Source of the DNA: Acanthopleura granulata
Taxonomy: Eukaryota; Mollusca; Polyplacophora; Chitonida; Chitonidae
Assembly: GCA_016165875.1 (NCBI GenBank)
Contig: JABBOT010000011.1
Coordinates: 12,401,766-12,465,765, forward strand
Length of the DNA: 64,000 nucleotides
Direction of reading: 5' to 3'
Both the position numbers and the translations under genes were made by a program. Position 1 is the stretch's first letter. Every line of letters begins with the position of its first letter. Below the pieces are notes generated by a model. It did not search any database and had not been told where the DNA came from. It saw only the letters and a list, made by a program, of their open reading frames with translations. Positions 27,801-37,299 of the stretch are shown here, piece by piece.

Positions 27801-30800
27801 GATGCCATTTAAAAACTGGGTGTTTCATTCAAATGGATTCAAATCTGATCTCTCTGCCCATAGTCCAATTTTGTATCATCTTAGCCAATGGGAAGCTCTC
27901 TCTGGCTACTGCTACTACAAACACTAGGAAGCTTCACCCCTTAACCCACGCCCTCTCCAAAGACACATTTATCCCCTATCTCCAGACTCACGCACCTTCA
28001 CAGCCCGAGCATCCTACGCGCTTAATTCTTTAAACTCGTTTTGTCACTGCCAGAGTGTAATAGGATAACACATTAGGAACTTCACATCAAGTCACATCAA
28101 AATGTCGAACAGACATAATTCATACAGCTTCAAAAAAATACATAGACACACAGATGTATCGATAAAAATGGTGTTAGTAATTCACATCGTTGCTTCGTAG
28201 AACCTCTTTGGCTTATTTAATAAAATCCATGGTGTAAATTTAAATTTACTTAGCATTTACATTTAAATATAGATAAACATACAAGCCTATATGCTTACAG
28301 TGTTGTGTATGTATTCATTATGGTATACATGTATTTTGATAAACCTTATTTGGTTTATCAAAATTACAGGCCTATATGCATATTCATTAGGGAGTGTGAG
28401 ATACATATTAATTAGGGAGCATTTTAATATTCACGACTCTTGCAATTTCTAGCGCGAAAACGGTGATTTCATAACACGAATGGCTCTTATATGAAACAAC
28501 AACGTGGCACCTCCGTGGCTCAGTTGGTTAACGCATTAGCGAAGCGTAATGGCCCAGAAACCTCCCGCCAATGTGGTCGCCTTGAGTTCCAGTCCAGCTC
28601 ATGCTGGCTTCCTTTCCAGCCGTACGTGATAAGGTCCGCCAACAACCTGCGGATGGTCGTGGGTTTCCCCCAGGCTCTGCTCGGTTTCCATCCACCATAA
28701 TGCTGGTCGCTGTCGTATAAGTGAAATATTCTTGAGTACGGTGTAAGACACCAATCAAATAAATAAATAAATGAAACAACGAAATTATTGTGTAAGTCAG
28801 CTGTACATTCCGCAAACCTCTGGGCTCAGTGCCAAGTTCGGAACCAGATGATAAGTAACAATCCAAAATACCTCGGAATGATGACTTTTAGGCTTACTCT
28901 GGCGCAATTAGCACCCAATTTCAGACAGAAGTACCGAATAAGGTTAAGGTAAGGCGATGAGGCCGAAAGTGAAACCAGAAATAAAAAATATATCTTAAAG
29001 TTTTTTCCCGTTGATATTTGATTGGTATTTTGCCCTTGTTTTCAAGAATGCGAACGGGAAATTCCCACCGACATTGGCATCAGGCCGTATGCAATAATGT
29101 AATTTGTCAACTGTATAAACGTTAATCTCATCCAATCAAACAAAAACTTAACACTTTGAAATTTCTTTTCAGATCTGACGAAGATGAGAAAGCGGTATCA
29201 GCAACATACTACACCGATTTACACCAAATGCTCAAAGAGTCGGACTTTGTAATTACAGTGTGTCCAGTAACACCGGAAACCACGGGAATTCTGGGAGAGG
29301 CCGAGTTCAAGGTCATGAAGAAGTCAGCCATTGTTGTCAATGTAGGACGAGGTAAATTGAACATCCTGTATTCGTTTAATACATTTGCCACGAGCACTAG
29401 ACACAAGCGCTTGTCCACTGCTCAATATAAATAAGAATCAAATCAGACTTCGGCATAACTCACGTAAAATACAAAAATTGCACACTAAATTCATTCATTT
29501 TGCTGTGTGTTTCGCCGTGGTCATGTACATGAACCTTCTATGAAACGGCTGGACAGCAGTGGGGAGTAGAGCGGACCAGCCACAACAGTGTAATATTGGG
29601 CAACGGATAGTAAACACGTTTCTACCTGAACAGTTATTCAAGCTATCCATGTAGACATAAATAAACTGAGATGAAGTGACCAAAGAACAGATTTCACCGG
29701 TTACGTGTACCGGCTATTGTATTTTTGCATAAACCGTGAATCTGCTGTCGGGCGAAGCATCCCTGAGGCCTGGTCCCTGTGCACTGTTTTCATGAGATTG
29801 CTTTTTCGTTGTATTGTGTATTCAAAACTGGGAGAACATCTGGACGAATGACGTCTAATAAATTGCAATTAACACCAGTGCTTTTTCTCTAATTCTGATT
29901 CAGCCATGGTGTTAGAGGGGTGTAAGTTGCTTGTATAATGTAGGCGGGGTACGGACATATTCCCCCCTGGACACTTTCCCCCTGCCAATTTCCAATAATA
30001 TAAAAATAAATACAAGAAAATAAAAATAATACATATATATATAAATAAAGTCAACACCATATTATTACTTTAATATATACATATATATTATTATTTTAAC
30101 TTATTATTTAAATACTTTGAATTAATGTCAATATGAACTGTAATTAAAACTGTTTAATTTATGTCATAACATGTTGTGGTAGCAACAAACACGACATATT
30201 TGGAGAAACGGACAGTTCCTGGAGGAATAGGTATCGAGTACATTGTCAACAACTTAACAGACCTATAATACTGCCCAATATTTACTCATTCATTCATGGT
30301 CGCTGATAGCGTTCATTTTTAACCGCACTTTCCGCCACCCGGCCAAGATGGCCGATTAAAATTAACCGCAACCTCCGCGAGGTCGGGGAGGTAATTGTTC
30401 AAGGGGAGGTGGGGGTGGTGGTGGAATTGCTTAGAGGTTTAATTGATAAGGGAGGAAATTGTCCGCGGGCGGTATATGTCCTACATTCAGTGCAAGCATC
30501 TCTAACCTGGGGTAAATTGACAACATATCGCATTAAGTACCTTGGTTACGCTAGACCTTTGCTAGCCATGACACAGTCGTCGCTGCACTGGGTTTCTAAC
30601 AATGCAGTTGTCTTTCAAATCTCTCAAGTTGTCAAAATGGACAGAACACAACTTAGGACATCACTCATAATTTGTTAATAACTGTAGCCAGTCCTTGTCT
30701 ACAATAACAGTTGTTGACCCTCTCGGACGTGCTTTGACCATCGCCGCCACAGACAATTAGGCAGAATCTAGTTCATCAATATTTCACCAGCTCAACCAAA

Positions 30801-33660
30801 ATAGTTCACACTGTCATAACGACTCCGGGTCCGCATTTACTGGCAAGAGAAGTGTACTCAGAGTGAAGGCATTTAATGGAATATACTTCACATGCTAATT
30901 TTTGGAGTAATAACTTTTGACGTTCACTTTCATTAAGTTTCCTAAATTCCACAACCTGATAACACTCTTAATTTTCGGCAAATATGAACTGAGGGCCAAG
31001 GCCTCTGGTGATCTGTGTCATGGCTGTGTCAAATTCCCCTTTATCCGGGTATAGTCCCTTTGCATCGTTTTCCTGTCGCTGTGTATTGTGTATGTTAAAT
31101 GTGATGACAACACAGCATTTTGATTAATTCTAGACCAGTGACGTCTAGTATATTGCATTTAACATCACTGCAATTTGTTTTTACCTAATTCTGTGTAAGC
31201 CATGGTGCTAGGGGGTTGTTGGTTCTTAAACACTCGCATGAACAGTTAGAATAAAACCATAACTGAGGTAACTTGACAAAACGTCGGTGACACCGATAGC
31301 ATTTGACAATTTGCCAACTGTCACACTGTCGTCGCTGCTCTGGTTTTACTCTCAAAGCAGTAGCCTTTTATATTATGTAAACATTCATCTGCATTTGTAA
31401 TTAACATTTGCAACCAAAGCGCGACTGTGCTATCTGTATTTGTATAGGAAATCATTAACGGAATTATAATACGAGTGTGATATGGGTGTCATGCCTAAAT
31501 GTCGATTATCTTCCCTGGGTCTTTGAAAACTGATGATTCCTCCTCCCTTGCACCTTACCAGCTTTGTGAAATATTTGTATTCTGTTTTACCTAAACGTCC
31601 ATAACTAGTGTACTCATTTTACCTGAGTTTGAGAGTTCCGTTGATAAAAAAAGGTGTTTGTGGCTTTGCTTGGATGATACGGTAACCTTAATTTGCCCGT
31701 GACAGTGCATCTTCTTGGGTGATGTGGCCAAATGCAGTTATTATTTCTGACATAATTCCTTTTGGAACCAGTGGTTTTCGTTACTGTGGATATGGGCGCT
31801 GCGATTATCCACACTGAACGCCCCTTCATGACTAAAGTGTGGGACAGGAATGTGACACTGTCTTCCTTTTCCAAAGTACTGGAAGCAGTGGCAAATCAAA
31901 CAGGTCCTGTTATGTCCTTTGAAATCCCAGAGTTCACTGATTGAATATGGTGCATGGTTGAGGTTGTCGTGCGTCGTCAAATGTAAACGTGACATGAGAC
32001 GCGAGAAGCCCGTCACTATATACTAAGCTTTTGCGTTGCCCATGCAGCCATTAAGTCGCCTTTCGCCGCATACGTTTGAACTGACACGTCCACTTATGAA
32101 AAGTTTTCATTGTCATTCCGTTTTCGTGCATTTTTGATTAATTTTTAAGTCATATACACATTAGGATGAAACATTTTCCCGAAAACACCGAGGGTGAACC
32201 GACATTCCGATAACTAGGGATCAATCTATTGTTTTATTTATTTATTTATTTGATGTTTTACACCGTACTTAAGAATATTTCACTTATACGACGGCGGCCA
32301 GCATTATGGTGGGAGGAAACCGGGCAGATCCCGGGGAAAACCCACGACCATCCACAGGTTGCTGGCAGACCTTCCCACGTACGGCCAGAGAGGAAAATTT
32401 GTCACTGATGGTGGCATCGCTGTTTCTATTCTCTTTTTACCTCTTACTTTTCCTCTTGCAAAAGTAGATTTGGGCTCAACCTTGTAGAAAGAGGCCTTAC
32501 ATGCATACTGTTATTACCATCAAAAGTACGGCCTGAATTTAAGTGTCATAACAGACATTCGCATACCATACACCAATCGTCTGTCATAATGGACATTCAA
32601 GGCCAATAATCGCAAGACCAATTTTGAAAACAACATTCAGTAGAACCCGTTAAATACCTAATAAAGTAGGCCTAAAGTATAAAGTCAGAAATTAGAATGG
32701 CTGTCAGTAGTTTCCCATGATGTCGGAAAAACGCGATGTTCTGGGAGTCATGGTTTTCCAGTGGCTTCATGTATGATTCCCACATCTTTATCTGATATTC
32801 ATGCTGAAAAGCAGGTATTAAGCACGCGTATATTGACGTCATGCATGAGGGCACTGGAAAAGCAGGGCTCTCGGAATGTTCTAGGTACGTTTGGAATTTA
32901 ATCAGTATCCAAGCAGCCTGCTAGTTTTTAAAGTTGTCACTCATGCGCTCGTGACAAATTTTAATCTTAGGCTTAAACTACAACTATTTTCCAGCGTGAC
33001 TTTTTCATTCAAGACGATACATATACAGGCCTTAGGCAGACTTACGATCACACGGTGGTGGTTTGTTAAGGGTCATTTGGTTTTGTCTTGGAGGCCGTAT
33101 ATCACCAATTTTATATACAAAACAGAGCTGCATTTTTTTTTTACCCATTTCTTGTAATTGCAATTTACTGCACTGCAACAAAGCCCGGATTTGGCTGCTG
33201 TGTTTTTTCTCCCCATACTGTAATCTGTTATTATACTGCAACAATTCTGATCGGCATTCCTTTTTCAGGCAAGCTGATTAAGACAGACGACATGGCGAAA
33301 GCCCTCCAGTCCGGAGAAATCGGTGGTGCAGCTATTGACGTCACAGATCCCGAGCCGTTGCCACGCGACCACGTGCTGCTGACTCTTCCTCAGGTGATAG
33401 TCACGCCTCACATCGCCGGCGCACTACTGGCCAGGCGCGCCCAGATGGCTCGGCTCTGCGCTGACAATATCAAGGCGTTCATCGAAGGCAAACCGTTACT
33501 CTCAGAATTCAAACCGATATGATTGCTCTCAGAATTTGAACGGATATGAGTCACTAACGTTATCACCACGTATACACCTCCGCGCGGCACTTTTTGCTGT
33601 TTCTGTATTTTTGTGTTTCATGAAACATGATGTGACTAACATTAAACCAAATCTTTCAAC
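14336..33660 (+). CDS. Glyoxylate/hydroxypyruvate reductase-like 2-hydroxyacid dehydrogenase
   Basis: A five-exon gene (coding 14356-14508, 16209-16443, 25467-25653, 29173-29351, 33269-33522) whose GT-AG junctions and phases (0,1,2,1) join into 335 codons plus stop, the usual length for the family. The product should be a cytosolic NAD(P)H-dependent reductase of glyoxylate, hydroxypyruvate or a related 2-keto acid. The substrate-binding domain contains VGV (84-86) and NSPG (103-106). The Rossmann motif GLGRIG is at 164-169. The catalytic trio is Arg251 (VGRG), Glu280 (DPEPLP) and His299 (TPHIAGA). The sequence after His, IAGA, differs from the usual IGSA. Total coding span is about 19 kb, mostly introns full of repeats. 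The cofactor loop (YYDKFRR) has basic residues that suit NADPH, but specificity is inference. I cannot separate GRHPR from ghrB-like or 2-ketogluconate reductase-like paralogs by eye. Confidence 0.9.
14356..14508 (+). CDS. Dehydrogenase coding exon 1
   Basis: Residues 1-51, beginning MASTRPCVLM and ending ELGKK. The ATG has a good context (aagatgg), and the only upstream in-frame start-like codon is a GTG at 14335. A donor (aaaaag/gtaaat) follows at 14509 in phase 0. A pyrimidine tract ending in cgaccag at 14335 looks like a 3' splice site, so an upstream noncoding exon is likely. Confidence 0.88.
15330..15690. repeat. Foldback element
   Basis: 15388-15408 and 15611-15631 are perfect inverted copies of 21 bases (catgtgacttatc...), and weaker complementarity extends inward to about 29 bases. 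A tcgaactctttt word occurs on both sides in direct orientation. It resembles a small nonautonomous DNA element. Confidence 0.65.
15968..16062 (+). repeat. tRNA-Leu/Ser-like SINE head or tRNA pseudogene
   Basis: An A-box-like tggccgagctgttaagc is followed about 45 bases later by a B-box-like gagttcgagtac, the layout of a long-variable-arm tRNA. No clean cloverleaf can be closed, so I do not call a functional tRNA. Confidence 0.5.
16209..16443 (+). CDS. Dehydrogenase coding exon 2
   Basis: Residues 52-129 plus one base, from AVAAVFNRGN to SARNIVK. It ends at caaag/gtaggc in phase 1. Two acceptors keep the frame: gttgaag before 16209, with a good pyrimidine tract, and aatacag before 16173, which would add 12 residues (YSSHFVSCDLLK). 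The shorter form is preferred because ELGKK-AVAAVF matches the spacing normal for the family. Confidence 0.82.
16915..17355 (+). repeat. Degenerate tandem repeat of about 45-50 bp
   Basis: Repeated words are caaccaaacgcatct, atgacataaatacca and caaatacatac. The right end degenerates into cataca repeats just before a SINE. Confidence 0.65.
17358..17640 (+). repeat. tRNA-headed SINE, nearly full length
   Basis: All parts are present in order: diverged head (tccttcgtggggattagcgc), B-box region (tgcagtcactgtgagttcaa), central domain and tail (gtgaaatattcttgagtacg), ending in aataaataaataaat. Confidence 0.85.
18705..18905 (-). repeat. SINE copy, minus strand
   Basis: Reads on the plus strand as tail (gattggtgttttacgccg), central domain (tatggtaggcggaaacc, ccttcccacgtatgg) and agcatgagctggacctg. 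The tRNA head is lost. Confidence 0.8.
19431..19790 (+). repeat. Minisatellite, about 36 bp unit, about 10 copies
   Basis: Units of ggaccgtcatcagttgtcgt with tgctgtcatgga recur every 36 bases with a few shorter ones. The period is a multiple of three, which explains overlapping open frames here. Confidence 0.85.
19795..20040 (+). repeat. Dispersed repeat family, copy 1
   Basis: Shares aatgacgtccaataaattgc, taacatcactgcagtttta, and later ttacatgtgaccatttgcca with copies at 29820, 31060 and 33670. A poly-T stretch has been inserted near 19908. Confidence 0.65.
20165..20262 (+). repeat. SINE fragment
   Basis: Central domain only (cctgcggatggccgtgggtt, gcccggtttcctctcacc, gccgtcgtataagtgaa). 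Confidence 0.75.
20403..20660 (+). repeat. tRNA-headed SINE, full length
   Basis: Head cctccgtggctcagtttgtt, B-box region, the ccagctcatgctggcttcct junction, central domain and tail gtgaaatattcttgaggacg are all present. Confidence 0.88.
21122..21372 (+). repeat. Direct repeat pair
   Basis: A word set (gtgcgtacgattaa, ggatatcgtttgcgattc) at 21125 recurs at 21311, and gagcccccacgacttctcg at 21261 recurs at 21351. The open frames over this segment come from the repeat. Confidence 0.6.
21799..21854 (+). repeat. (TA)n microsatellite
   Basis: About 55 bases of uninterrupted alternating T and A. An (AAT)n tract of about 25 bases lies just upstream near 21721-21745. Confidence 0.95.
22245..22375 (+). 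repeat. SINE fragment
   Basis: Central-domain remnant (tcgtgggcttccccctcagc, cggtttcctcccacc) and tail (aaatattcttgggcacggcg). Confidence 0.75.
22655..22775 (+). repeat. SINE fragment
   Basis: Central domain (tccggtttcctcccaca, gccgccgtcgtataagtgaa) and tail (gtacggcgtaaaacaccaat). Confidence 0.8.
24265..24335 (-). repeat. SINE tail fragment
   Basis: tttatttatttatgt followed by tggtgttttacgctttactc, aagaatatttcacttata and cgacgacggtcagc, the SINE tail in reverse. Confidence 0.8.
24690..25035 (+). repeat. GC-rich minisatellite, about 53 bp unit
   Basis: Five to six units of gaagtgagggtcgcggcagc, ggatcagccgg and ccctcactggtccactcggc. It is the most GC-rich part of the window and is preceded by accccaccccacccc. 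Confidence 0.8.
25040..25195 (-). repeat. SINE copy, minus strand, head retained
   Basis: Central domain (gggaaacccacaaccatcag, aggttgccggcagacc) leads into the reverse of the tRNA head (gtgctgcgctagcgcgcta). Its left end abuts the minisatellite. Confidence 0.8.
25467..25653 (+). CDS. Dehydrogenase coding exon 3 (Rossmann core)
   Basis: Residues 130-191 with split codons at both ends, from GYKYAHSQEV to YYDKFR. Acceptor ggtttatttcag/gatac; donor aggag/gtaaat. It contains VGIIGLGRIG, the dinucleotide-binding loop and first helix. Confidence 0.92.
25795..26620 (+). repeat. Minisatellite, 33 bp unit, about 25 copies
   Basis: Units of ggttctctatcccttgtcc plus agtatggtcgcgga repeat every 33 bases, with occasional 30-base units. 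Since 33 is eleven codons, frames stay open on both strands (for example an 11-residue period with LYPLSSMVAE). Composition and period say satellite, not protein. Confidence 0.9.
26795..26870 (-). repeat. SINE tail fragment
   Basis: ttatttgattgatgttttac, gctgaagaatatttaattta, tacgaggacggtcagcacca. Confidence 0.75.
28506..28775 (+). repeat. tRNA-headed SINE, full length
   Basis: The best-preserved plus-strand copy in intron 3: head cacctccgtggctcagttgg, B-box-like gagttccagtcc, ctcatgctggcttcc, central domain, tail and a final (aaat)n. Pol III boxes are near consensus. Confidence 0.9.
29173..29351 (+). CDS. Dehydrogenase coding exon 4
   Basis: Residues 192-251 from (R)SDEDEKAVSA to VVNVGR, with codon 252 split. 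Acceptor atttcttttcag; donor cgag/gtaaat. It carries the VCPVTPET segment and catalytic Arg251 in VNVGRG. Confidence 0.92.
29820..29945 (+). repeat. Dispersed repeat family, copy 2 (partial)
   Basis: Shares gaatgacgtctaataaattg, caattaacaccagtgc and gccatggtgttagaggggtg with the other copies. Another fragment (atttcaccggttacgtgta) lies detached at 29692. Confidence 0.65.
31060..31390 (+). repeat. Dispersed repeat family, copy 3 (longest)
   Basis: Runs from aatgtgatgacaacacagc through agtgacgtctagtatattgc, catttaacatcactgcaat and gccatggtgctagggggttg to gacaatttgccaactgtcac and the ctctggttttactctcaaag end. No open frame and no obvious terminal repeats. Confidence 0.7.
32230..32395 (-). repeat. 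SINE copy, minus strand
   Basis: (ttta)n, tail gatgttttacaccgtactta, then cgacggcggccagcattatg, gtgggaggaaaccgggcaga and ccttcccacgtacggcc. The tRNA head is missing. Confidence 0.85.
33269..33522 (+). CDS. Dehydrogenase coding exon 5 (C-terminal)
   Basis: Residues 252-335 and TGA at 33520-33522. Acceptor tccttttttcag/gcaag. It starts GKLIKTDDMA, contains the catalytic Glu280 in DPEPLP and His299 in TPHIAGA, and ends LLSEFKPI. Its third codon positions are rich in G and C compared with the surrounding AT-rich introns, as expected for real coding sequence. Confidence 0.94.
33641..33646 (+). terminator. Poly(A) signal ATTAAA
   Basis: Lies 119 bases after the dehydrogenase stop codon and is followed within 25-50 bases by a T- and GT-rich stretch (tttcttctttttgtgttttg), the normal layout of a cleavage site. 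An AATAAA at 33858 is a weaker alternative inside a repeat copy. Confidence 0.6.
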
Positions 33661-33669
33661 AGATCAAAT

Positions 33670-33960
33670 ATTTCTTCTTTTTGTGTTTTGATGTAACTGT
33701 TCATTAAATGTGATGACAATACATCTTCGGGTAATTAGACAGTGACATCTAATAATTTAGTTGCACTGCATTTTTTAACATGCATGTAATTCTGCTGAAA
33801 CCATGGTGCCAGGGTCATCTAGGTTGCTAGCATTTAAGCATTTACATGGACAATTACAATAAAACCGTAACGGATAAACTGACAAGAGGCCATATTTTAT
33901 CGGTTACGTGTAATCATTTGCCGACAAATGACACCAGCTGTTTTATGTTTTTGTGTAAAA
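33670..33960 (+). repeat. Dispersed repeat family, copy 4
   Basis: Shares attaaatgtgatgacaatac, agtgacatctaata, accatggtgccagggtcatc and ggttacgtgtaatcatttgc with copies 1-3, in the same orientation. Confidence 0.7.
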
Positions 33961-33974
33961 TGTGAAAGCTTCCT

Positions 33975-34045
33975 GTCTGGTCGTACGTGGGAAGGTCTGC
34001 CAGTAACCTGCGGATGGTCGTGGGTTTCCCCCGGGCTACAGGCTT
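33975..34045 (+). repeat. SINE fragment
   Basis: ctggtcgtacgtgggaaggt, ctgccagtaacctgcggatg and gtcgtgggtttcccccgggc; stops abruptly before an (AAT)n tract at about 34060-34085. Confidence 0.8.
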
Positions 34046-34184
34046 GTGAAAGTCATATATAATAATAATAATAATAGTAATAATAAATGGCACTTCTGTT
34101 CATTTGCGAATTTGATAAGGGTTTCGCCACTTTCAACATTTCAGTTCATAAGGATGTTTCCTTGTAGCGAGCCAGGACAAATGG

Positions 34185-34385
34185 CAACATGCACATAATT
34201 ATAGTGCTGGCTCGAAGACACAACCCCAAGCACTGTCACATTATACCACACAGTGGCCACCAGTCCGTGGTCTATTGCAAAATTACCAATATTAAAGCCA
34301 TAAGTATTATCGCTCCGGGATTGAACCCAGGATGTACCGTTTACAAGGCGTAGGCAGTGGCCACTGCAACACCGCAGCCGGCTCT
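34185..34385 (-). repeat. Second-type SINE copy
   Basis: Shares gaagacacaaccccaagc, gtcacattatac, ggattgaacccaggatgtac and the ccactgcaacaccgcagccg end with the composite element at 7755. Read in reverse it has a tRNA-like B box (complement of ggattgaaccc). A related end lies at 54370. Confidence 0.55.
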
Positions 34386-35154
34386 ACTCACGTAGGTAAC
34401 ATCTAGAAAACTGAAGCGGTCAACTCATCGATGTTCATAAGAAAAAACAAGACTGAAAACAGGAGACTAACATCACGACATTAACCCGTTCGGTTTAATT
34501 CAACAAATGGATGAGCAACAACAAAGAATACGCAATGACAATCGATATGTGTTCACAACTTGCCCAATGTCACAGAAAAGGGGGGAAAATGTCCCAGGCA
34601 CAAAAAACTACCATTATAACCATTGTACACAGATGAACATAGGTGGAGAAGAGAGGTTGGCAATATGTCTGACATTAATCCTTCATATCATCTTACCCGG
34701 TTCATACGGTGGTCCTGGACAAAGCATTTCGCAGTAAGTAACGGCTAAAATTTACAAATGGCATTCATTATGTGCAGGACAATCTAAATGACCAGATCGA
34801 TTTATGTTTATTTGTGTGATTAAAACCACAAATATTTCTTAACCCAACGACGACACGTTGAAGAGTTACCGTTGTAGTTTCCATAATGCTACAAACCAGC
34901 ACTGTATATTCGAACAGGAAGTCAACACTACTGATTGTCGTAGTCCAACTTGATTAACAACAAATGACAAGCTGCACGGTATGTTTTCGTGTTTTTTTTT
35001 CAGAGCAGGGGCACCCTATCACAGACAAACCCCAGTGCTTTATGTCCTGAAAAACTTTGTTTGCATTGATGAAAGTTGCAGACATGTTGTCAACTTATCA
35101 GGTGCCATTACACAAACATGATGTATGTTCGCAATAATTAATTTGTGTACAACA

Positions 35155-35295
35155 ATCAATACATTCCACATCTGCCTCCGAGCCATTGTAATAAGAACCT
35201 TGTGTCTACATCTGCCTCTGAGCCACTGTAACAAGAACCTTGAGTCCCCATCTGTCTCTTAGCCATTGTAACAAGAACCAGTCCACATCTGCCCC
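35155..35295 (+). repeat. Tandem repeat, about 51 bp unit, 3 copies
   Basis: acatctgcctcygagccaytgtaa and caagaaccttgtgtc recur three times. Confidence 0.75.
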
Positions 35296-35869
35296 TAGGC
35301 CTTTGGTGAGTAACAAGAATGGTGAGTGATAAAAAAAATTCAAAATTTCAGGGTTTCACAGTGAAAATCCAAACATTAAATGACACATTTTTGTAACATA
35401 CACACATCAATGACAAGGAAACCAATTCGTAAAGGCACTCAGTCCTCCGTCTGCTAATACATAACTTCATATACACCATTTTTCTTATCTCTACTACTCA
35501 AGGCACTATTCAGTTGGTCAGAAAACGAGTCGTCTCGAGGTTTCTGACAAATCAGTGCTTTCCCACCCCCTCAATCTGAGGTAACACTACACTGGTCAAA
35601 CAGTGAAATGAAATCTCATGAAAAAAATTGTACATTTGTAAATACAAGTTAAAACAGGTAAAATCCCGTGACGATCATTTTCCGAAGACGGAGCCTACAT
35701 ATATACATGTGCATACTTCACTATGTACAAAATGTCACATGTTTTCAGTTTTAAGCGCTATTATATTCAGAACTATAACTAAAATACAATCTGTATTTGA
35801 AGTTTCCTTTTTTTTTTTGGTTTAAACACGATACGTACTTAGGAATACAGAGTTAGTTTTGTGGGTGTT

Positions 35870-36145
35870 TTAAGTGCCAGCAGTAAACCTGCGTTCGCTT
35901 TTGGCAAATAACTGAAAAGTCTTCTTCATCGGGACAAAGAGCTTAAATTGTGTAACATATTGGTGAATATACTGGCACATAATCAAGTGATCTTGAGTGA
36001 TCTTCATGACAGCTGACTTAAATGCCTTATCGACTTTGGAGGAAACTTTAAAACTGCCTGCCACCAAGGTTTCCAAAACAATGAAGGCTGGGGATTCTCT
36101 GAGGTTTGCTGTTCCAAGGTTAGGAATGATCCCACACAATTGTCT
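35870..36145 (-). CDS. Unidentified exon-like frame, possible tim 3' exon
   Basis: A minus-strand acceptor-like site (attcactcag at 36146) is followed by an open frame of 91 codons (RQLCGIIPNL ... ERRFTAGT) ending at 35870. I do not recognise it. Entering from tim exon 18, which ends in phase 2, the same acceptor instead reads about 47 codons to a TGA at 36004-36006, with a tryptophan-rich FWKPWWQAVLKF. That is loosely like the P-x-W-x-x-V segment near the end of fly TIM. Splicing two bases later would restore the longer frame. So this is either the tim terminal exon or the last exon of another minus-strand transcript. Confidence 0.35.
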   Translation of the reverse strand, partial: RQLCGIIPNLGTANLRESPAFIVLETLVAGSFKVSSKVDKAFKSAVMKITQDHLIMCQYIHQYVTQFKLFVPMKKTFQLFAKSERRFTAGT

Positions 36146-37299
36146 CTGAGTGAATGAAACACAAAGCCTTCTCCATTAGGCCTTGGTCAGCCCTGTTACA
36201 ATCGCAGCAATATCTTTAACGCAAATATTATTCTTAAGCTGGTTACAATTTCACATAATTAAGATATAAGGGATGTTGAGAAAGAGCTATTCTTTGTACT
36301 CTACACTTGTGATAACGTTTTTCAATGAAATGACAAGAGAATGGCCCCTTTTCATTTCACAATTTTCAATCTGTGGGGTCATGGTTAAAACATGTTTCGG
36401 AATAAAAAGAAACTGTCTATCAACCACAAAATTTACCTTTTGCATAAACAATAAAAAAACTCCAAAAAATGCAAACGAACCAGAGATTCAATACACAACC
36501 TTCAGGAAATAAATAAATATATAAATAAATACAGAGAGTAATCTATGCAGAGTAGCGCAGAAGCCAAGACCTAAATAAAGGTTGTGTAAAGAAATATACT
36601 TCTTTCCTTGTAATTTTGTTTCAAGCCACATTTGCTTTGCCCAACAGTTCTAGAGATAACACGACAGAAAGGTTGTAGATCTTTTCATATATTCCAAAAG
36701 TTCTTAATGCTCAAGTAAATTTGCTGCAAACCAATCTCCAGGAAGATTGGCCAATTAGGTCTAGGGATATCACATGGATGAGTTTACTCCGTGCAGATCC
36801 GCACATTAGTTCTGGGAACTAGAATAGCTCCAAGGTTACTTGATGAAAATAGGCCTGTTAGTTCTGAGGATATCATAGGGATGAGCTTACTCGAAGAAGA
36901 TCACGTCGATGACATTAGTGCTTTATTATTGGTCCATTAGCTCTCAAACACTGTTCACAGAATTATGCAAAATAAGATCTTCAGCAAATACAATAACACC
37001 TTGTCGAAAATTATGCCTCATATTGCACATCATTTCATCAACATTCGGAAAATCTAGTTAAGGACGTAATCAAAATGATTTTCAAGATATCATAGTAGTC
37101 AATTCCTAAACATGTATTTACACGATACATGTAACCGCATCACTACACTGACCATGGACAAATTTTCCTGAACACATGGACATGTTAAGTTTTTGAACCA
37201 CTATTTATGGTTACCAGTACCATTAGACATAACTACTGAAATACATGTGTACCAAAATTACAACGTATTTCCTAATCACATTCACAATATCACACATGA

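Larger units (their letters stand above)
25654..29172 (+). other. Dehydrogenase intron 3
   Basis: Left part is the 33-bp minisatellite. 26900-27480 is AT-rich with nothing recognisable. 27490-28490 has no convincing exon. A full-length SINE follows at 28506. Confidence 0.75.
29352..33268 (+). other. Dehydrogenase intron 4
   Basis: Two copies of the dispersed repeat family and one minus-strand SINE are listed separately. 29950-31050 and 31400-32220 show no gene; 32400-33260 likewise. Confidence 0.75.
33523..35869. other. Tail-to-tail intergenic region
   Basis: Between the dehydrogenase stop and the minus-strand exon-like frame. Contains a repeat-family copy, two SINE fragments and a short tandem repeat. 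34390-35150 and 35300-35860 contain nothing recognisable. A minus-strand AATAAA near 34808 could serve transcripts coming from the right. Confidence 0.6.

Noticed and set aside
35155..35295. tRNA or small RNA cluster
   Set aside because: Simple 51-bp tandem repeat with no cloverleaf or pol III boxes.
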